A stretch of 64,000 nucleotides of DNA. It comes from Herbaspirillum sp. RV1423 (GTDB taxonomy: Bacteria; Pseudomonadota; Gammaproteobacteria; Burkholderiales; Burkholderiaceae_D). Below the pieces are notes generated by a model, which had not been told where the DNA came from, searched no databases, and saw nothing but the letters and a program-made list of their open reading frames with translations. The DNA is taken from NCBI RefSeq assembly GCF_000577615.1, contig NZ_CBXX010000014.1, forward strand, positions 1 through 64,000. Direction: 5' to 3'. A program made the position numbers and the translations under genes. This document shows positions 1-9,552 of this stretch, in pieces; position 1 is the first letter of the stretch, and every line of letters begins with the position of its first letter.

Positions 1-441
1 CCGCTCGACCGGTCATACTCAAACTTTAGCCATAGCGTCCGGGATGACGACGACGAGGTAAAACCGTTCGACCGGTCATACTCGAACTCTAGCCATAGCG
101 TACAGGATGACGATGACGAGTTAAAACCGTTCGACCGGTCATACTCGAACTCTAGCCATAGCGTTCGGGATGACGACGACGAGGTAAAACCGCTCGACCG
201 GTCATACTCAAACTTTAGCCATAGCGTCCGAGATGACGATGACGAGTTAAAACCGCTCGACCGGTCATACTCAAACTTTAGCCATAGCGTCCGAGATGAC
301 GATGACGAGTTAAAACCGCTCGACCGTTCATACTCGAACTCTAGCCATAGCGTCCGGGATGACGATGACGAGTTAAAACCGCTCGACCGGTCATACTCAA
401 ACTCTAGTCGTAGCGTACAGGATCAAGACGACGCCCCAGCC
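1..441 (+). repeat. 63-bp tandem repeat array, about 6.8 units
   Basis: Units begin at 1, 64, 127, 190, 253, 316 and 379; the last decays after about 50 bp. Each unit is exactly 63 bp and therefore keeps a 21-residue coding period. There are no spacers. Confidence 0.9.
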
Positions 442-1014
442 AGCTCACTGGATAGCACTGAACCCCGTGCTAACTCCTCAGTCTCGCCACGCATCAGATG
501 GAAAGCCGATGCAGAAGCTCGAAAGAGACGCGACGCTGCTGCCGAAGCCCGACTGCGGGATGACGCTGCAGTCTCGCCACGCATCAGATGGAAAGCCGAT
601 GCAGAAGCTCGAAAGAGACGTGATGCTGCTGCCGAAGCCCGACAGCAAGATGACGCTGCAGTCTCGCCACGCATCAGATGGAAAGCCAACGCAGAAGCTC
701 GAAAGAGACGTGATGCTGCTGCCGAAGCCCGACAGCAAGATGACGCTGCAGTCTCGCCACGCATCAGATGGAAAGCCAACGCAGAAGCTCGAAAGAGACG
801 TGACGCTGCTGCCGAAGCCCGACAGCAAGATGACGCTGCAGTCTCGCCACGCATCAGATGGAAAGCCGATGCAGAAGCTCATAAGAGACGTGACGCTGCT
901 GCCGAAATCCGACAACAAGATGACGCCAAGCGCGCCGTTGCGTCTTCTACGGCGGAAGAATATGCAGTGAAAAGACGACGAATTAGTAGTCAGAGTGGTA
1001 GCGCAGACATATAA
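1..1014 (+). CDS. C-terminal part of a tandem-repeat protein (5' end outside window)
   Basis: This frame is open from base 1 to a TAA at 1012-1014 and contains no ATG, so the start lies upstream; 337 residues are visible. Residues 1 to about 142 are nearly seven copies of a 21-residue unit (63 bp) with the pattern DRSYSN, SHSV and DDDDE. After a Ser-rich linker come five copies of a 30-residue unit (90 bp, bases 481-930) built on SPRIRWKADAEARKRRD, which looks helical and highly charged. The end is basic (KRRRISSQSGSADI). It is the only plus-strand frame open through the 63-bp array, because the other two contain stops in every unit. Many differences between units are synonymous, such as GAC/GAT and CGC/CGT. 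I do not recognise the family. A secreted or surface repeat protein or a host-targeted effector are guesses from architecture only. Confidence 0.65.
   Translation, partial: PLDRSYSNFSHSVRDDDDEVKPFDRSYSNSSHSVQDDDDELKPFDRSYSNSSHSVRDDDDEVKPLDRSYSNFSHSVRDDDDELKPLDRSYSNFSHSVRDDDDELKPLDRSYSNSSHSVRDDDDELKPLDRSYSNSSRSVQDQDDAPASSLDSTEPRANSSVSPRIRWKADAEARKRRDAAAEARLRDDAAVSPRIRWKADAEARKRRDAAAEARQQDDAAVSPRIRWKANAEARKRRDAAAEARQQDDAAVSPRIRWKANAEARKRRDAAAEARQQDDAAVSPRIRWKADAEAHKRRDAAAEIRQQDDAKRAVASSTAEEYAVKRRRISSQSGSADI
481..930 (+). repeat. 90-bp tandem repeat array, five units
   Basis: Units begin at 481, 571, 661, 751 and 841, each opening with GTCTCGCCACGCATCAGATG. The fifth unit is the most diverged near its end. 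The period of 90 bp encodes a 30-residue repeat. Confidence 0.92.
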
Positions 1015-1189
1015 ACAACAAAGGCAAAACCGGCTGGTTTAGACAGCGCTATTCAAAAAATCAGAAAAAGAAAGTAGCGCTCTGTCTCCAACTGGTTCAT
1101 CCCTCCTCATGATGACGCGAGATAGTAAGTAACGCAGATATCACCCCTTCAGAACATGCATGCGCGCGCGATCCTGCAATATGGGTTGC
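1015..1189. other. Non-coding gap between repeat gene and phage remnant
   Basis: I see no convincing gene, RNA or hairpin here. It is AT-richer than the core genes, like the rest of the accessory segment. Confidence 0.5.
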
Positions 1190-1510
1190 ATGAATTTCGA
1201 CCTATCCGGCGCATTGCGCGCCAGAAATTCGCGAACATGGTTTCCGTCTTCGGATGGCGAACAAATCTCCATCTTCTCGCCCGACGGCGACCTCACACAA
1301 GGCAAAATCTTCTCCGGTCGTTTTACTGCCGACTTCCCGGCTCCTGAAACGAGCCTGTCGGCGAACGCCACGCCCTACGCCGACGGCGCGGTTGTGCGCT
1401 ACGACCACGCAACGCACAAGCTATAGGCGATCCTGCCAGGCGGCAGCACCGCCATCATCAAAGCAAATACCGTTGCTGCGGACGCTGTTACGATCAGCCG
1501 CTTGCCTATT
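1190..1510 (+). pseudogene. Decayed phage baseplate assembly protein V (P2 gpV-like)
   Basis: The frame reads RTWFPSSDGEQISIFSPDGD, then a stretch ending in YADGAVVRYDHATHKL, then a TAG at 1424-1426. After the stop the same frame continues with AILPGGSTAIIKANTVAA. This resembles the central part of P2-type gpV spike proteins, which carry SRTW, GEQ, SPGGDL, a PDGAVI-like motif, YDHA and a LPGG segment. The N-terminal part is missing and the frame is broken, so this is a remnant. No other phage structural gene is visible. Its position beside a tRNA gene fits the residue of an integrated element. The family call is from motif memory and would need a profile search. Confidence 0.6.
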
Positions 1511-1665
1511 ACGCGTTATGGCATCGGTTTGACGAGGCCAGCATCGCTGCAGGCATGCGATGCTGGCCGAGAACAGTCGTGAGAAGTCTGTTCAGGAGCT
1601 TAAGCGAGCGATTTTTGAGCATTACTGCGTAGTGAGAAAATTGCGAAGCAAAGACATATTTGCGA

Positions 1666-1704
1666 AGCAAAAAGAAAAGGCCCACCGAGCGGTGGGCCTT
1701 TTAA
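1666..1704 (-). terminator. Rho-independent terminator of tRNA-Thr
   Basis: On the minus strand, AAAAGGCCCACC and GGTGGGCCTTTT form a strong stem followed by a T-rich run, directly downstream of the tRNA. Just beyond it, TTGCGAAGCAAA occurs twice within about 30 bp; its role is unknown. Confidence 0.8.
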
Positions 1705-1708
1705 ATAC

Positions 1709-1784
1709 TGGTGCTGGCTGCAGGACTTGAACCCGCCACCCCCTGATTACAAGTCAGGTGCTCTACCAGATGAGCTAAGCCAGC
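1709..1784 (-). tRNA. tRNA-Thr (anticodon TGT)
   Basis: The minus strand gives a 76-nt cloverleaf. The acceptor arms are GCTGGCT and AGCCAGC, the D arm is TAGCTCATCTGGTAGAGCA, the anticodon stem-loop is CCTGACTTGTAATCAGG, the T arm contains GGTTCAAGTCC, and CCA is encoded (1709-1711). The anticodon TGT reads threonine codons ACA and ACG by wobble. The adjacent phage remnant suggests that this tRNA has served as an integration site, but I find no duplicated 3' end in the window. Confidence 0.95.
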
Positions 1785-1808
1785 AAAAACTAAGACCGCG
1801 ATTATAAC

Positions 1809-2291
1809 CTATTTAATTCTGGTTAGTACAGGTCTTCCACCCTTTTTTGGCGGCTCCGGCTCGTCATCGGGATTTTTTTCGCTGCTTGCTTCTGCCTTTT
1901 CTACCGCCGGGACCGACGCCAAGCCTGGCGTCGCCGATGCCTCCGGCGCGTCGTCGACATTTTCGCCGACGGCGAGCACGGACGGCGCTTCGAAGGCCAT
2001 GCCCTGGCCGTTTTCACGGGCGTAGATGGCAATGACGTTTTCGACCGGGACCGAGATGTCGCGCGAGACGCCGCCGAAACGGGCGCTGAAATTGATGAAG
2101 TCGTTGTCCATCTTGAGGCCGCTGGTGGCTTCGAAACTGACGTTCAGGACGATCTCGCCGTTCTTGACGAATTGCATGGGAACCCGCGTGCGGGCATCCA
2201 CCACCACGGCAATGTGCGGCGTGTAGCCGTTGTCCGTACACCATTCGTAAATGGCGCGCAAAAGATAAGGTTTGGTAGACACTTCTGACAT
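1809..2291 (-). CDS. sspB: ClpXP protease specificity-enhancing factor SspB
   Basis: This 160-residue protein has the SspB fold: N-terminal TKPYLLRAIYEWCTDNGYTP, then FSARFGGVSRDISVPVENVIAIYARENGQG (given here only as landmarks of the substrate-binding core), an acidic Pro-rich linker, and a conserved C-terminal GGRPVLTRIK, the ClpX-docking tail. SspB binds the ssrA tag and tethers tagged substrates to ClpXP in the cytoplasm. It lies 135 bp downstream of sspA on the same strand, the usual sspAB pairing. Short-linker and long-linker forms exist; this one has a linker of about 50 residues. Confidence 0.95.
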   Translation of the reverse strand: MSEVSTKPYLLRAIYEWCTDNGYTPHIAVVVDARTRVPMQFVKNGEIVLNVSFEATSGLKMDNDFINFSARFGGVSRDISVPVENVIAIYARENGQGMAFEAPSVLAVGENVDDAPEASATPGLASVPAVEKAEASSEKNPDDEPEPPKKGGRPVLTRIK

Positions 2292-2426
2292 GACGTAAAC
2301 CGATCCGGAAAAACAGACTGCGCAATGCTTATGCTGAGGCGGCAGTCTTAAATGCGTTCGCCGATTGTTCCGTCACTCGGGACCAACCGGCGAAGTGCGA
2401 TGAAGCGTACTGCAGTGCTTGGCGAA

Positions 2427-3038
2427 TTAACGACGCATAACCTTTTCGGAAGGCGTCAGGGCTTCGATGTAGGCCGGACGCGAGAAGATGCGTTCTGCGT
2501 ATTTCATCAGCGGCGCGGCGGTCTTCGACAGTTCGATGCCGTAGTGGTCGAGACGCCAGAGCAACGGCGCCAGGGCGACGTCGAGCATGGAGAACTCGTC
2601 GCCGAGCATGTACTTGTTCTTCAGGAACAGCGGCGCCAGCGTGGTCAGACGGTCGCGAATTTCTGCGCGTGCCTTTTCATGGGCCTTTTCTGCGGCCTTG
2701 GTCTTTTCGTTTTCCAGCGTGTGGACGTGGATGAACAATTCTTTTTCGAAATTGAACAGCATCAGACGCGCGCGCGCGCGCATCAGCGGATCGGCCGGCA
2801 TCAGTTGCGGATGCGGGAAACGCTCGTCGATGTATTCGTTGATGATGTTGGATTCGTACAGCACCAGGTCGCGCTCGACCAGGATCGGCACCTGGCCGTA
2901 TGGGTTCATGACCGAAATGTCTTCCGGCTTGTTGAACAGGTCGACGTCGCGGATTTCAAAGTCCATGCCCTTTTCGAACAGGACCAGGCGGCAACGTTGC
3001 GAGAATGGGCAGGTTGTGCCCGAGTAGAGAACCATCAT
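2427..3038 (-). CDS. sspA: Stringent starvation protein A (GST-like)
   Basis: This protein of about 203 residues has a glutathione S-transferase fold. The thioredoxin-like N-terminal domain begins MMVLYSGTTCPFSQRCRLV and is followed by NPYGQVPILV and an all-helical C-terminal domain. SspA associates with RNA polymerase during stationary phase and starvation. I chose the ATG at 3038 because it gives the family N-terminus and has an AAGG about 9 nt upstream; a TTG at 3059 would extend the frame with no support. It follows petC in what looks like one operon with petABC and sspB, a common betaproteobacterial arrangement. Confidence 0.95.
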   Translation of the reverse strand: MMVLYSGTTCPFSQRCRLVLFEKGMDFEIRDVDLFNKPEDISVMNPYGQVPILVERDLVLYESNIINEYIDERFPHPQLMPADPLMRARARLMLFNFEKELFIHVHTLENEKTKAAEKAHEKARAEIRDRLTTLAPLFLKNKYMLGDEFSMLDVALAPLLWRLDHYGIELSKTAAPLMKYAERIFSRPAYIEALTPSEKVMRR

Positions 3039-3130
3039 TTTGTAGTGCCTTAGAAACAAAGGGGTGAGACGCCGTACGCCTCACCCCGATACGTACGTCC
3101 GCAAACCGCGCGGACACGAAAACTTACTGC

Positions 3131-3895
3131 TTACTTGACTTCTTTCCAGAAGGAGGCGTTCAGACGCCACGCCAACACCAGGAAACCGCCGAGGAACAGC
3201 AAAACCCAGACGCCGAGGCGCTTACGCGTATTTTGCGCGGGTTCGCCCATCCATTGCAAGTAGCCGACCAGATCAGCCACGGCGCTGTCGTATTCGACAG
3301 TGCTCATCTTGCCTGGTTTCAATTGTTCGAAACCGACAAATTTGTGGATGGTCTTGCCTTCTTCATGCGGATCTTTCTCTTCTGCAAACTTGGGCGCACG
3401 TATGCCTTGCAATTCCCACAATACGTGCGGCATGCCGACGTTGGGGAAAACCATGTTGTTCCAGCCGGTCGGACGGCTGTCGTCCTTGTAGTAGCTGCGC
3501 AGGTAGGTGTAGATCCAGTCCGGTCCGGAACCGGCTTCGGACGCCTTGGCGCGGGCGATCACAGACAAATCGGGGGGAACCGTGCCGAACCATGCCTTGG
3601 CGTCTTGCGGCAGCATGGTGGTCTTCATCAGATCGCCGACCTTTTCGCCGGTGAACAGCAGGTTGTTCTTGATCTGGTCTTCGGACAGGCCGATGTCGCG
3701 CAGGCGGTTGTAACGCATGGCCGATGCCGAGTGGCAATTCAGGCAATAGTTGACGAACAGCTTGGCGCCGTTTTGCAGCGCCGACACGTCGGTGGTGCGA
3801 TCCGGCGCAGTATCCAGCGGAAAGGCTCCCTCGCTGGCGTAGCTCAGGGCGGGCAGCAGCACGAAAGTCGCGATCAGTCTTTTAAGCAATGTCAT
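3131..3895 (-). CDS. petC: Cytochrome c1 of the bc1 complex
   Basis: This 254-residue protein has a Sec signal peptide (MTLLKRLIATFVLLPALSYA), a single c-type heme motif CLNCH in NYCLNCHSASAMRYNRL, a distal methionine region around NVGMPHVLW, and a C-terminal membrane anchor (VWVLLFLGGFLVLAW). It takes electrons from the Rieske centre and passes them to a soluble cytochrome c on the periplasmic side. The ATG at 3895 is preceded by AGAGGAT; the longer frame upstream overlaps petB and would hide the signal peptide. It is the third gene of petABC. Confidence 0.96.
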   Translation of the reverse strand: MTLLKRLIATFVLLPALSYASEGAFPLDTAPDRTTDVSALQNGAKLFVNYCLNCHSASAMRYNRLRDIGLSEDQIKNNLLFTGEKVGDLMKTTMLPQDAKAWFGTVPPDLSVIARAKASEAGSGPDWIYTYLRSYYKDDSRPTGWNNMVFPNVGMPHVLWELQGIRAPKFAEEKDPHEEGKTIHKFVGFEQLKPGKMSTVEYDSAVADLVGYLQWMGEPAQNTRKRLGVWVLLFLGGFLVLAWRLNASFWKEVK

Positions 3896-3917
3896 TTTTA
3901 TCCTCTTGGCGGCTGGC

Positions 3918-5366
3918 TTAGTGCGGCTTGTAAGTAACGCGGTCAGGAACTTGCTTGAACTGTCCTGCAGCACTCCACCATGGCATCAGCAAAAAGAAAC
4001 CGAAGTAAATGAAAGTACATACTTGACTGACGGTCTGGGCAATGTCGTTGATCACCGTGTGATCGCCGATGCGCAAACCGCCCCAGACTCCCGGCGGCTT
4101 CACGCCCAGATATCCCAGCACGAAGAAGGCGATCGCGAACAGGATGTAGATGTATTTGTGCCAGCTCGGACGATAGCGGATCGACTTGACTTGCGAATGA
4201 TCCAGCCACGGCAGGCCGCCGAGGATCATGACGGACACGCCCATCAGGACCACGCCCCAGAACTTCGCATCGAAAATCGCCATGCCGATGATGACGGCGA
4301 CGCCGACGACGATCGCCGCGATCTTGAAGGTGCTGTTGCGCTTGGAACGAAGCAGCAGCAGCGCGACGTAGGCGGCGACGCCGGCCATCAGGTAAACCAT
4401 GAAGTCGGACGTGGTGGCGCGCAGGATCGAGTAGAACGGCGTGAAGTACCAGACCGGCGCGATGTGCGGCGGGGTCTTCAGCGAATCGGCCGGGATGAAG
4501 TTGTTGTATTCGAGGAAGTAGCCGCCCATTTCCGGCGCGAAGAACACCACGGCGGTGAACACGATCAGGAACACGGCAACGGCCATGATGTCATGCACGG
4601 AGTAGTACGGATGGAAAGGAACGCCGTCCAGCGGCACGCCCTTTTCGTCGAGCTTTTCCTTGATCTCGACGCCGTCCGGGTTGTTCGAGCCGACTTCGTG
4701 CAACGCAATGATGTGCGCGACCACCAGGCCGATCAGCACCAGCGGGATGGCGATCACGTGGAACGAGAAGAAGCGGTTCAGCGTGGCGTCGGACACGACA
4801 TAGTCGCCGCGGATCCACAGCGACAGGTCAGGGCCGATGAAAGGGATCGCGCCGAACAGGTTGACGATCACTTGCGCGCCCCAATAGGACATCTGGCCCC
4901 ACGGCAGCAGGTAGCCCATGAAGGCTTCGCCCATCAGGCACAGGAAGATGGCGACGCCGAACAGCCAGACCAGCTCGCGCGGCTTGCGATAGGAACCGTA
5001 CAGCAGTCCGCGCACCATGTGCAGGTAAACCACGATGAAGAACGCCGAGGCGCCGGTGGAGTGCATGTAGCGCACCAGCCAGCCCCAGGGGACGTCGCGC
5101 ATGATGTATTCGACCGAAGCGAACGCCAGGTTGGCGTCCGGCTTGTAGTGCATCACCAGGAAAATCCCGGTCACGATCTGAATGACCAGCACCAGCAGCG
5201 CCAGCGAACCGAAGGCGTACCAGAAGTTGAAATTCTTGGGAGCGTAGTACTCGGAAAGATGGGCTTTCCAAGTGGAAGTCAGGGGAAAACGGGCGTCAAC
5301 CCAGTTCAGTGCTTTAGCGGCTATCGGTGCATCTTTGGGCAATTGTTTTTCTTGGAATGCAGCCAT
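3918..5366 (-). CDS. petB: Cytochrome b of the bc1 complex
   Basis: This 482-residue membrane protein carries both b hemes. Candidate ligand pairs are H102/H203 and H116/H218. The second pair lies 15 residues apart, one more than the first pair. The Qo-site motif is PVWY (residues 304-307) rather than PEWY. The C-terminal part adds several further helices, as in the full-length (not split b6-type) protein. It oxidises quinol and drives the Q cycle in the cytoplasmic membrane. It starts 2 bp after petA and is followed 22 bp later by petC, so the three are cotranscribed. Confidence 0.97.
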   Translation of the reverse strand: MAAFQEKQLPKDAPIAAKALNWVDARFPLTSTWKAHLSEYYAPKNFNFWYAFGSLALLVLVIQIVTGIFLVMHYKPDANLAFASVEYIMRDVPWGWLVRYMHSTGASAFFIVVYLHMVRGLLYGSYRKPRELVWLFGVAIFLCLMGEAFMGYLLPWGQMSYWGAQVIVNLFGAIPFIGPDLSLWIRGDYVVSDATLNRFFSFHVIAIPLVLIGLVVAHIIALHEVGSNNPDGVEIKEKLDEKGVPLDGVPFHPYYSVHDIMAVAVFLIVFTAVVFFAPEMGGYFLEYNNFIPADSLKTPPHIAPVWYFTPFYSILRATTSDFMVYLMAGVAAYVALLLLRSKRNSTFKIAAIVVGVAVIIGMAIFDAKFWGVVLMGVSVMILGGLPWLDHSQVKSIRYRPSWHKYIYILFAIAFFVLGYLGVKPPGVWGGLRIGDHTVINDIAQTVSQVCTFIYFGFFLLMPWWSAAGQFKQVPDRVTYKPH

Positions 5367-5368
5367 GA

Positions 5369-5977
5369 TTACGCCTCGCCTTTCTCATCTTTGCCGATGA
5401 CCAGTTTGGTGTCACCTTCAAACATGTGCCGTGGAACCTGGAGGTTGTCTGGGGACGGTTTGTTCTTGTAGACCCGGCCGGCGAGGTCGAAGGTGGAACC
5501 GTGGCACGGGCAGAGGAAACCGCCCTGCCAGTCGTCCGGCAGCGAGGGCTGGGCACCGGGCTGGAATTTGGAACTGGGCGAACATCCGAGGTGCGGGCAG
5601 ATGCCGACCACGACGAGGACGTCTTTCTTGATCGAACGCCATTCGTTGAGAGCGTATTCCGGAGTTGTGGAGAATTCGGTGCGCTTGGATTCCGGGTCCG
5701 CAACCTGTGCGTCGACTTTTTTCAGCGACTCCACCATTTCCGGAGTGCGCTTGAGGATCCAGACCGGTTTGCCGCGCCATTCGACGGTGCGCATTTCGCC
5801 CGGAGCCAAGGTGGAGATATCCACTTCGACCGGCGCGCCGGCTGCTTTGGCGCGCTCGGATGGCTGAAAGGTGGAAACAAAAGCCCCTGCGGTAGCCAGT
5901 CCGGCCACACCACCCGCCGCGCAAGTCGCGACGAGCAATCCACGCCGACTGGAGTCGACCTGTTTTTCGTTACTCAT
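5369..5977 (-). CDS. petA: Ubiquinol-cytochrome c reductase, Rieske iron-sulfur subunit
   Basis: This 202-residue protein begins with a twin-arginine-type signal and anchor (SSRRGLLVATCAAGGVAGLA). The [2Fe-2S] ligand boxes are CPHLGC and CPCHGS. It carries electrons from quinol at the Qo site to cytochrome c1. The Arg pair before a hydrophobic stretch suggests export by the Tat system, whose genes are also in this window. It is the first gene of the petABC-sspAB run; the promoter must lie in 5978-6235, shared with divergent mscL. Confidence 0.97.
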   Translation of the reverse strand: MSNEKQVDSSRRGLLVATCAAGGVAGLATAGAFVSTFQPSERAKAAGAPVEVDISTLAPGEMRTVEWRGKPVWILKRTPEMVESLKKVDAQVADPESKRTEFSTTPEYALNEWRSIKKDVLVVVGICPHLGCSPSSKFQPGAQPSLPDDWQGGFLCPCHGSTFDLAGRVYKNKPSPDNLQVPRHMFEGDTKLVIGKDEKGEA

Positions 5978-6235
5978 ACCAACCCCAATTAGTGAAAATA
6001 CGAAAACTGCACGGAACTTCCAGCAACCTTAGATTATAACTAACCAAGGATGCCTTTTAAAGCGAATAAAATTCTGGAAACGCGATTTATGGAAATTTTT
6101 TAATATTTCAAGTGTTCCACAAGCAAAAATGTCTCAATCATTCGTATTGTGCAATAAATTGCCAGCAATTTACTTTTTAATCGAAGCACGATATAACCGA
6201 CTGCATCGTTTTGCAACATTTTCTAGGAGAAAAAG
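5978..6235. promoter_or_regulatory. Divergent promoter region petA / mscL
   Basis: This AT-rich 258-bp gap must contain the petA promoter (minus) and the mscL promoter (plus), because both neighbours begin here. I could not assign confident -35/-10 pairs. AGGAG precedes mscL. Confidence 0.4.
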
Positions 6236-6667
6236 ATGGGCATGATGCAAGAATTCCGTTCTTTTGCACTCAAAGGCAACGTTGTCGACTTGGCCGTCGG
6301 CGTGATTATCGGCGGCGCATTCGGCAAGATCGTCGAATCGCTGGTACAGGACATCATCATGCCGCTGGTGGGAAGGATCTTCGGCGGCCTCGACTTCGCC
6401 AACTATTATTGGCCGCTGAACGGCCAGAACACCCAGTTGACGCTGGTGGAAGCCAAGAAAGCGGGGGCGGTGTTCGCTTACGGGAATTTCCTGACTATTT
6501 TGATCAACTTCCTGATTCTGGCCTTCGTCATTTTCCAGATGGTCCGCATGATCAACAAGGCGCGCGATCTGGCGACGGCGCAAAAGGAAGAGGCGCCTGC
6601 GGCGCCGGCCGCGCCATCGGAAGACATCGTCCTGTTGCGCGAGATTCGCGACGCGCTGAAAAAGTAA
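6236..6667 (+). CDS. mscL: Large-conductance mechanosensitive channel
   Basis: This 143-residue protein has the full MscL pattern: an N-terminal amphipathic helix ([20 protein letters not shown]), the pore-lining TM1 ([17 protein letters not shown]), a periplasmic loop with [15 protein letters not shown]2 ([19 protein letters not shown]), and a charged C-terminal bundle with RDAL. It opens under high membrane tension and protects against osmotic downshock. AGGAGAAAAAG precedes the ATG. It is monocistronic and converges on the Nif3-like gene, with a degenerate palindromic element in between. Confidence 0.97.
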   Translation: MGMMQEFRSFALKGNVVDLAVGVIIGGAFGKIVESLVQDIIMPLVGRIFGGLDFANYYWPLNGQNTQLTLVEAKKAGAVFAYGNFLTILINFLILAFVIFQMVRMINKARDLATAQKEEAPAAPAAPSEDIVLLREIRDALKK

Positions 6668-6687
6668 AACGGCAATATCGCCTCTAT

Positions 6688-6778
6688 CGCAGTCGTCCCG
6701 GCGAACGCTGGGACCCGGCGCCGTAAGGACGATCGATACGACGCTCTGTCCGGAGATGCGTCAGGACGACAAGGCAGT
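6688..6778. repeat. Degenerate copy of dispersed palindromic element (copy 1)
   Basis: CGTCCCGGCGAACGCTGGGA, then a weakened central part with GATACGACGCT, then GCGTCAGGACGAC match the core of the copies near 9.6, 55.4 and 60.8 kb. The middle and right hairpins are eroded. It lies between the 3' ends of mscL and the Nif3-like gene. Confidence 0.75.
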
Positions 6779-6842
6779 ACAAGTTTTACGAGGATATTTG
6801 CAAACTGGATGGCGGGCTGTTCAGTTTTTTCGTGCGCCCGCG

Positions 6843-7616
6843 TCAGACGGGATTGTCGATGTCGACAAACTGATGGCGAATGCCGAAGTATTCCGCGAGA
6901 TGTGTTCCCAGCGCCTGCACGCCGTAGCGTTCGGTGGCGTGGTGACCGGCGGCGATGTAGGCGACGCCGGTTTCGCGCGCCAGATGCACGGTGGGTTCGG
7001 AGATTTCGCCGCTGATGTAAACCGATGCGCCGGCTGCAATGGCGTCCCCCAGGAAGCCTTGCGCGGCGCCGGTGCACCAGGCCACCTTGCCGACCGCTTG
7101 GCCGGCGTCGCCGATCAGCAGCGGCGCGCGGCCGAGACGGCGTTCGATCAGGCGCGCCAGGTCGCCGACGGTGGCGACGTTGGCCTCGGCTTCCGGCTCG
7201 CCGAGCCAGCCCAGCTTGTCCTCGCCGAAACGTTCGCTGCCGGCCAGAAGACTCAACTGACGCGCAAGCTGGGCGTTGTTGCCGAGTTCAGGATGGCCGT
7301 CGAGCGGCAAGTGGTAGGCGAACAGGTTGATGTCGTGGGCGAGCAGCGCCTTGAGGCGTTTGTACCTGGTGCCGATCACGCGCGAATCTTCGCCGCGCCA
7401 GAAGTAGCCGTGATGGACCAGGATGGCGTCGGCCTTGAGGTCGATCGCGGCCTCGATCAGCGCCTGGCTTGCGGTGACGCCGCTGACGACGAAGCCGATC
7501 TCGGCGCGCCCTTCCACCTGTAGCCCATTTGGGCAATAATCGCGGTATTGTGCGATATTCAGCATTTGCGCCAGGTATTTCGCAAGTTCATCCCTATTTG
7601 CTGTGCGCAGGGTCAT
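6843..7616 (-). CDS. Nif3-like dinuclear metal centre protein (YbgI family)
   Basis: This 257-residue protein shows the Nif3/YbgI metal-site segments: [11 protein letters not shown] near residue 67, [18 protein letters not shown] near 97, a mid-protein [10 protein letters not shown], and a late [15 protein letters not shown]. The family forms hexameric toroids with a two-metal site; some members hydrolyse nucleotides or act like GTP cyclohydrolase, but the physiological role is unsettled. Its start at 7616 is only 25 bp from the start of the divergent DegS-like gene. Confidence 0.9.
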   Translation of the reverse strand: MTLRTANRDELAKYLAQMLNIAQYRDYCPNGLQVEGRAEIGFVVSGVTASQALIEAAIDLKADAILVHHGYFWRGEDSRVIGTRYKRLKALLAHDINLFAYHLPLDGHPELGNNAQLARQLSLLAGSERFGEDKLGWLGEPEAEANVATVGDLARLIERRLGRAPLLIGDAGQAVGKVAWCTGAAQGFLGDAIAAGASVYISGEISEPTVHLARETGVAYIAAGHHATERYGVQALGTHLAEYFGIRHQFVDIDNPV

Positions 7617-7641
7617 TTTTCATCCTCATCTTTATTTCAAT

Positions 7642-8814
<1,173 letters not shown>

Positions 8815-8831
8815 AACAAGAGAGTAAGCGC

Positions 8832-9518
8832 ATGCATATCCGCGACCTGACCCAATATCTCGCCGAGCTGTCTGAGAACAACAACCGCGCCTGGTTCGTC
8901 ATGAACAAGCCGCGCTACGACATCCTGCGCGCCGAGTTTCTGGAGTTGGTGATCAAGCTGATCGCCGACATCAGCAAATTCGATCCGGCCATCGCCGGCT
9001 GCAATCCGAAGAAAGCGCTGTTCCGTATCAATCGCGACATGCGCTTCTCGCACGACAAGAGTCCGTACAAGACGCACTTTTCTGCAGCGCTCACCGCCAG
9101 CGGTTTGAAGAAGCCCAGCTCGGGCGGCGGTCCGGCATATTACTTCCACATCGACGCCGACGGCCAGTTGCTAGTCGCCGGCGGCGAATACATGCCGCCG
9201 GCAGACCGCCTGCGTGCGATTCGCCGGCAAGTTATCGCCGATGCCGCCGGCTTCAGCAAGGTGCTGAAGAACAAGACCATCAAGGACAATTACGGCGGCT
9301 TGCAGGAAGAAGGCAAACTGACGCGCCCGCCCAAAGGTTTCGACGCCGATGGTCCGCATGGCGAATACATCAAACTCAAGAGTTTCATCGTCTGGAAGGA
9401 AAGCAGCCTCAAGAAGAAGATCCCGGCCGATCTCGGCAAGGAAGTCCTGGCCGGGTTCAAGGATGCCTATCCGCTGGTGAATTGGCTGCGCAAGGTGCCG
9501 CTGGTTGTGCCGGAATAA
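8832..9518 (+). CDS. DUF2461 family protein
   Basis: This 228-residue protein begins MHIRDLTQYLAELSENNNRA and contains the family landmarks WFVMNKPRYD, FRINRDMRFSHDKSPYKTHF, YYFHIDADGQ and GGEYMPP. Members of DUF2461 are widespread single-domain proteins of unknown biochemical function. It follows the protease by 17 bp and may be cotranscribed. No signal peptide or membrane segment is visible, so it is probably cytoplasmic. Confidence 0.85.
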   Translation: MHIRDLTQYLAELSENNNRAWFVMNKPRYDILRAEFLELVIKLIADISKFDPAIAGCNPKKALFRINRDMRFSHDKSPYKTHFSAALTASGLKKPSSGGGPAYYFHIDADGQLLVAGGEYMPPADRLRAIRRQVIADAAGFSKVLKNKTIKDNYGGLQEEGKLTRPPKGFDADGPHGEYIKLKSFIVWKESSLKKKIPADLGKEVLAGFKDAYPLVNWLRKVPLVVPE

Positions 9519-9552
9519 AGCAGGCGCGCCAAAATCGCAAGACCACGAGAAG

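Noticed and set aside
1..930. CRISPR array
   Set aside because: The repeats abut with no spacers, have periods of 63 and 90 bp (multiples of three) and code for repeated peptides.
423..970. Other long frames in the 90-bp array on both strands
   Set aside because: A stop-free repeat of 90 bp keeps several frames open. Only frame 1 of the plus strand also runs through the 63-bp array and to a natural stop.
3906..5471. 521-codon plus-strand frame antisense to petB and petA
   Set aside because: It mirrors high-GC codon bias of genuine petB. Its protein is rich in His, Arg, Asp and Gln without any family motif.
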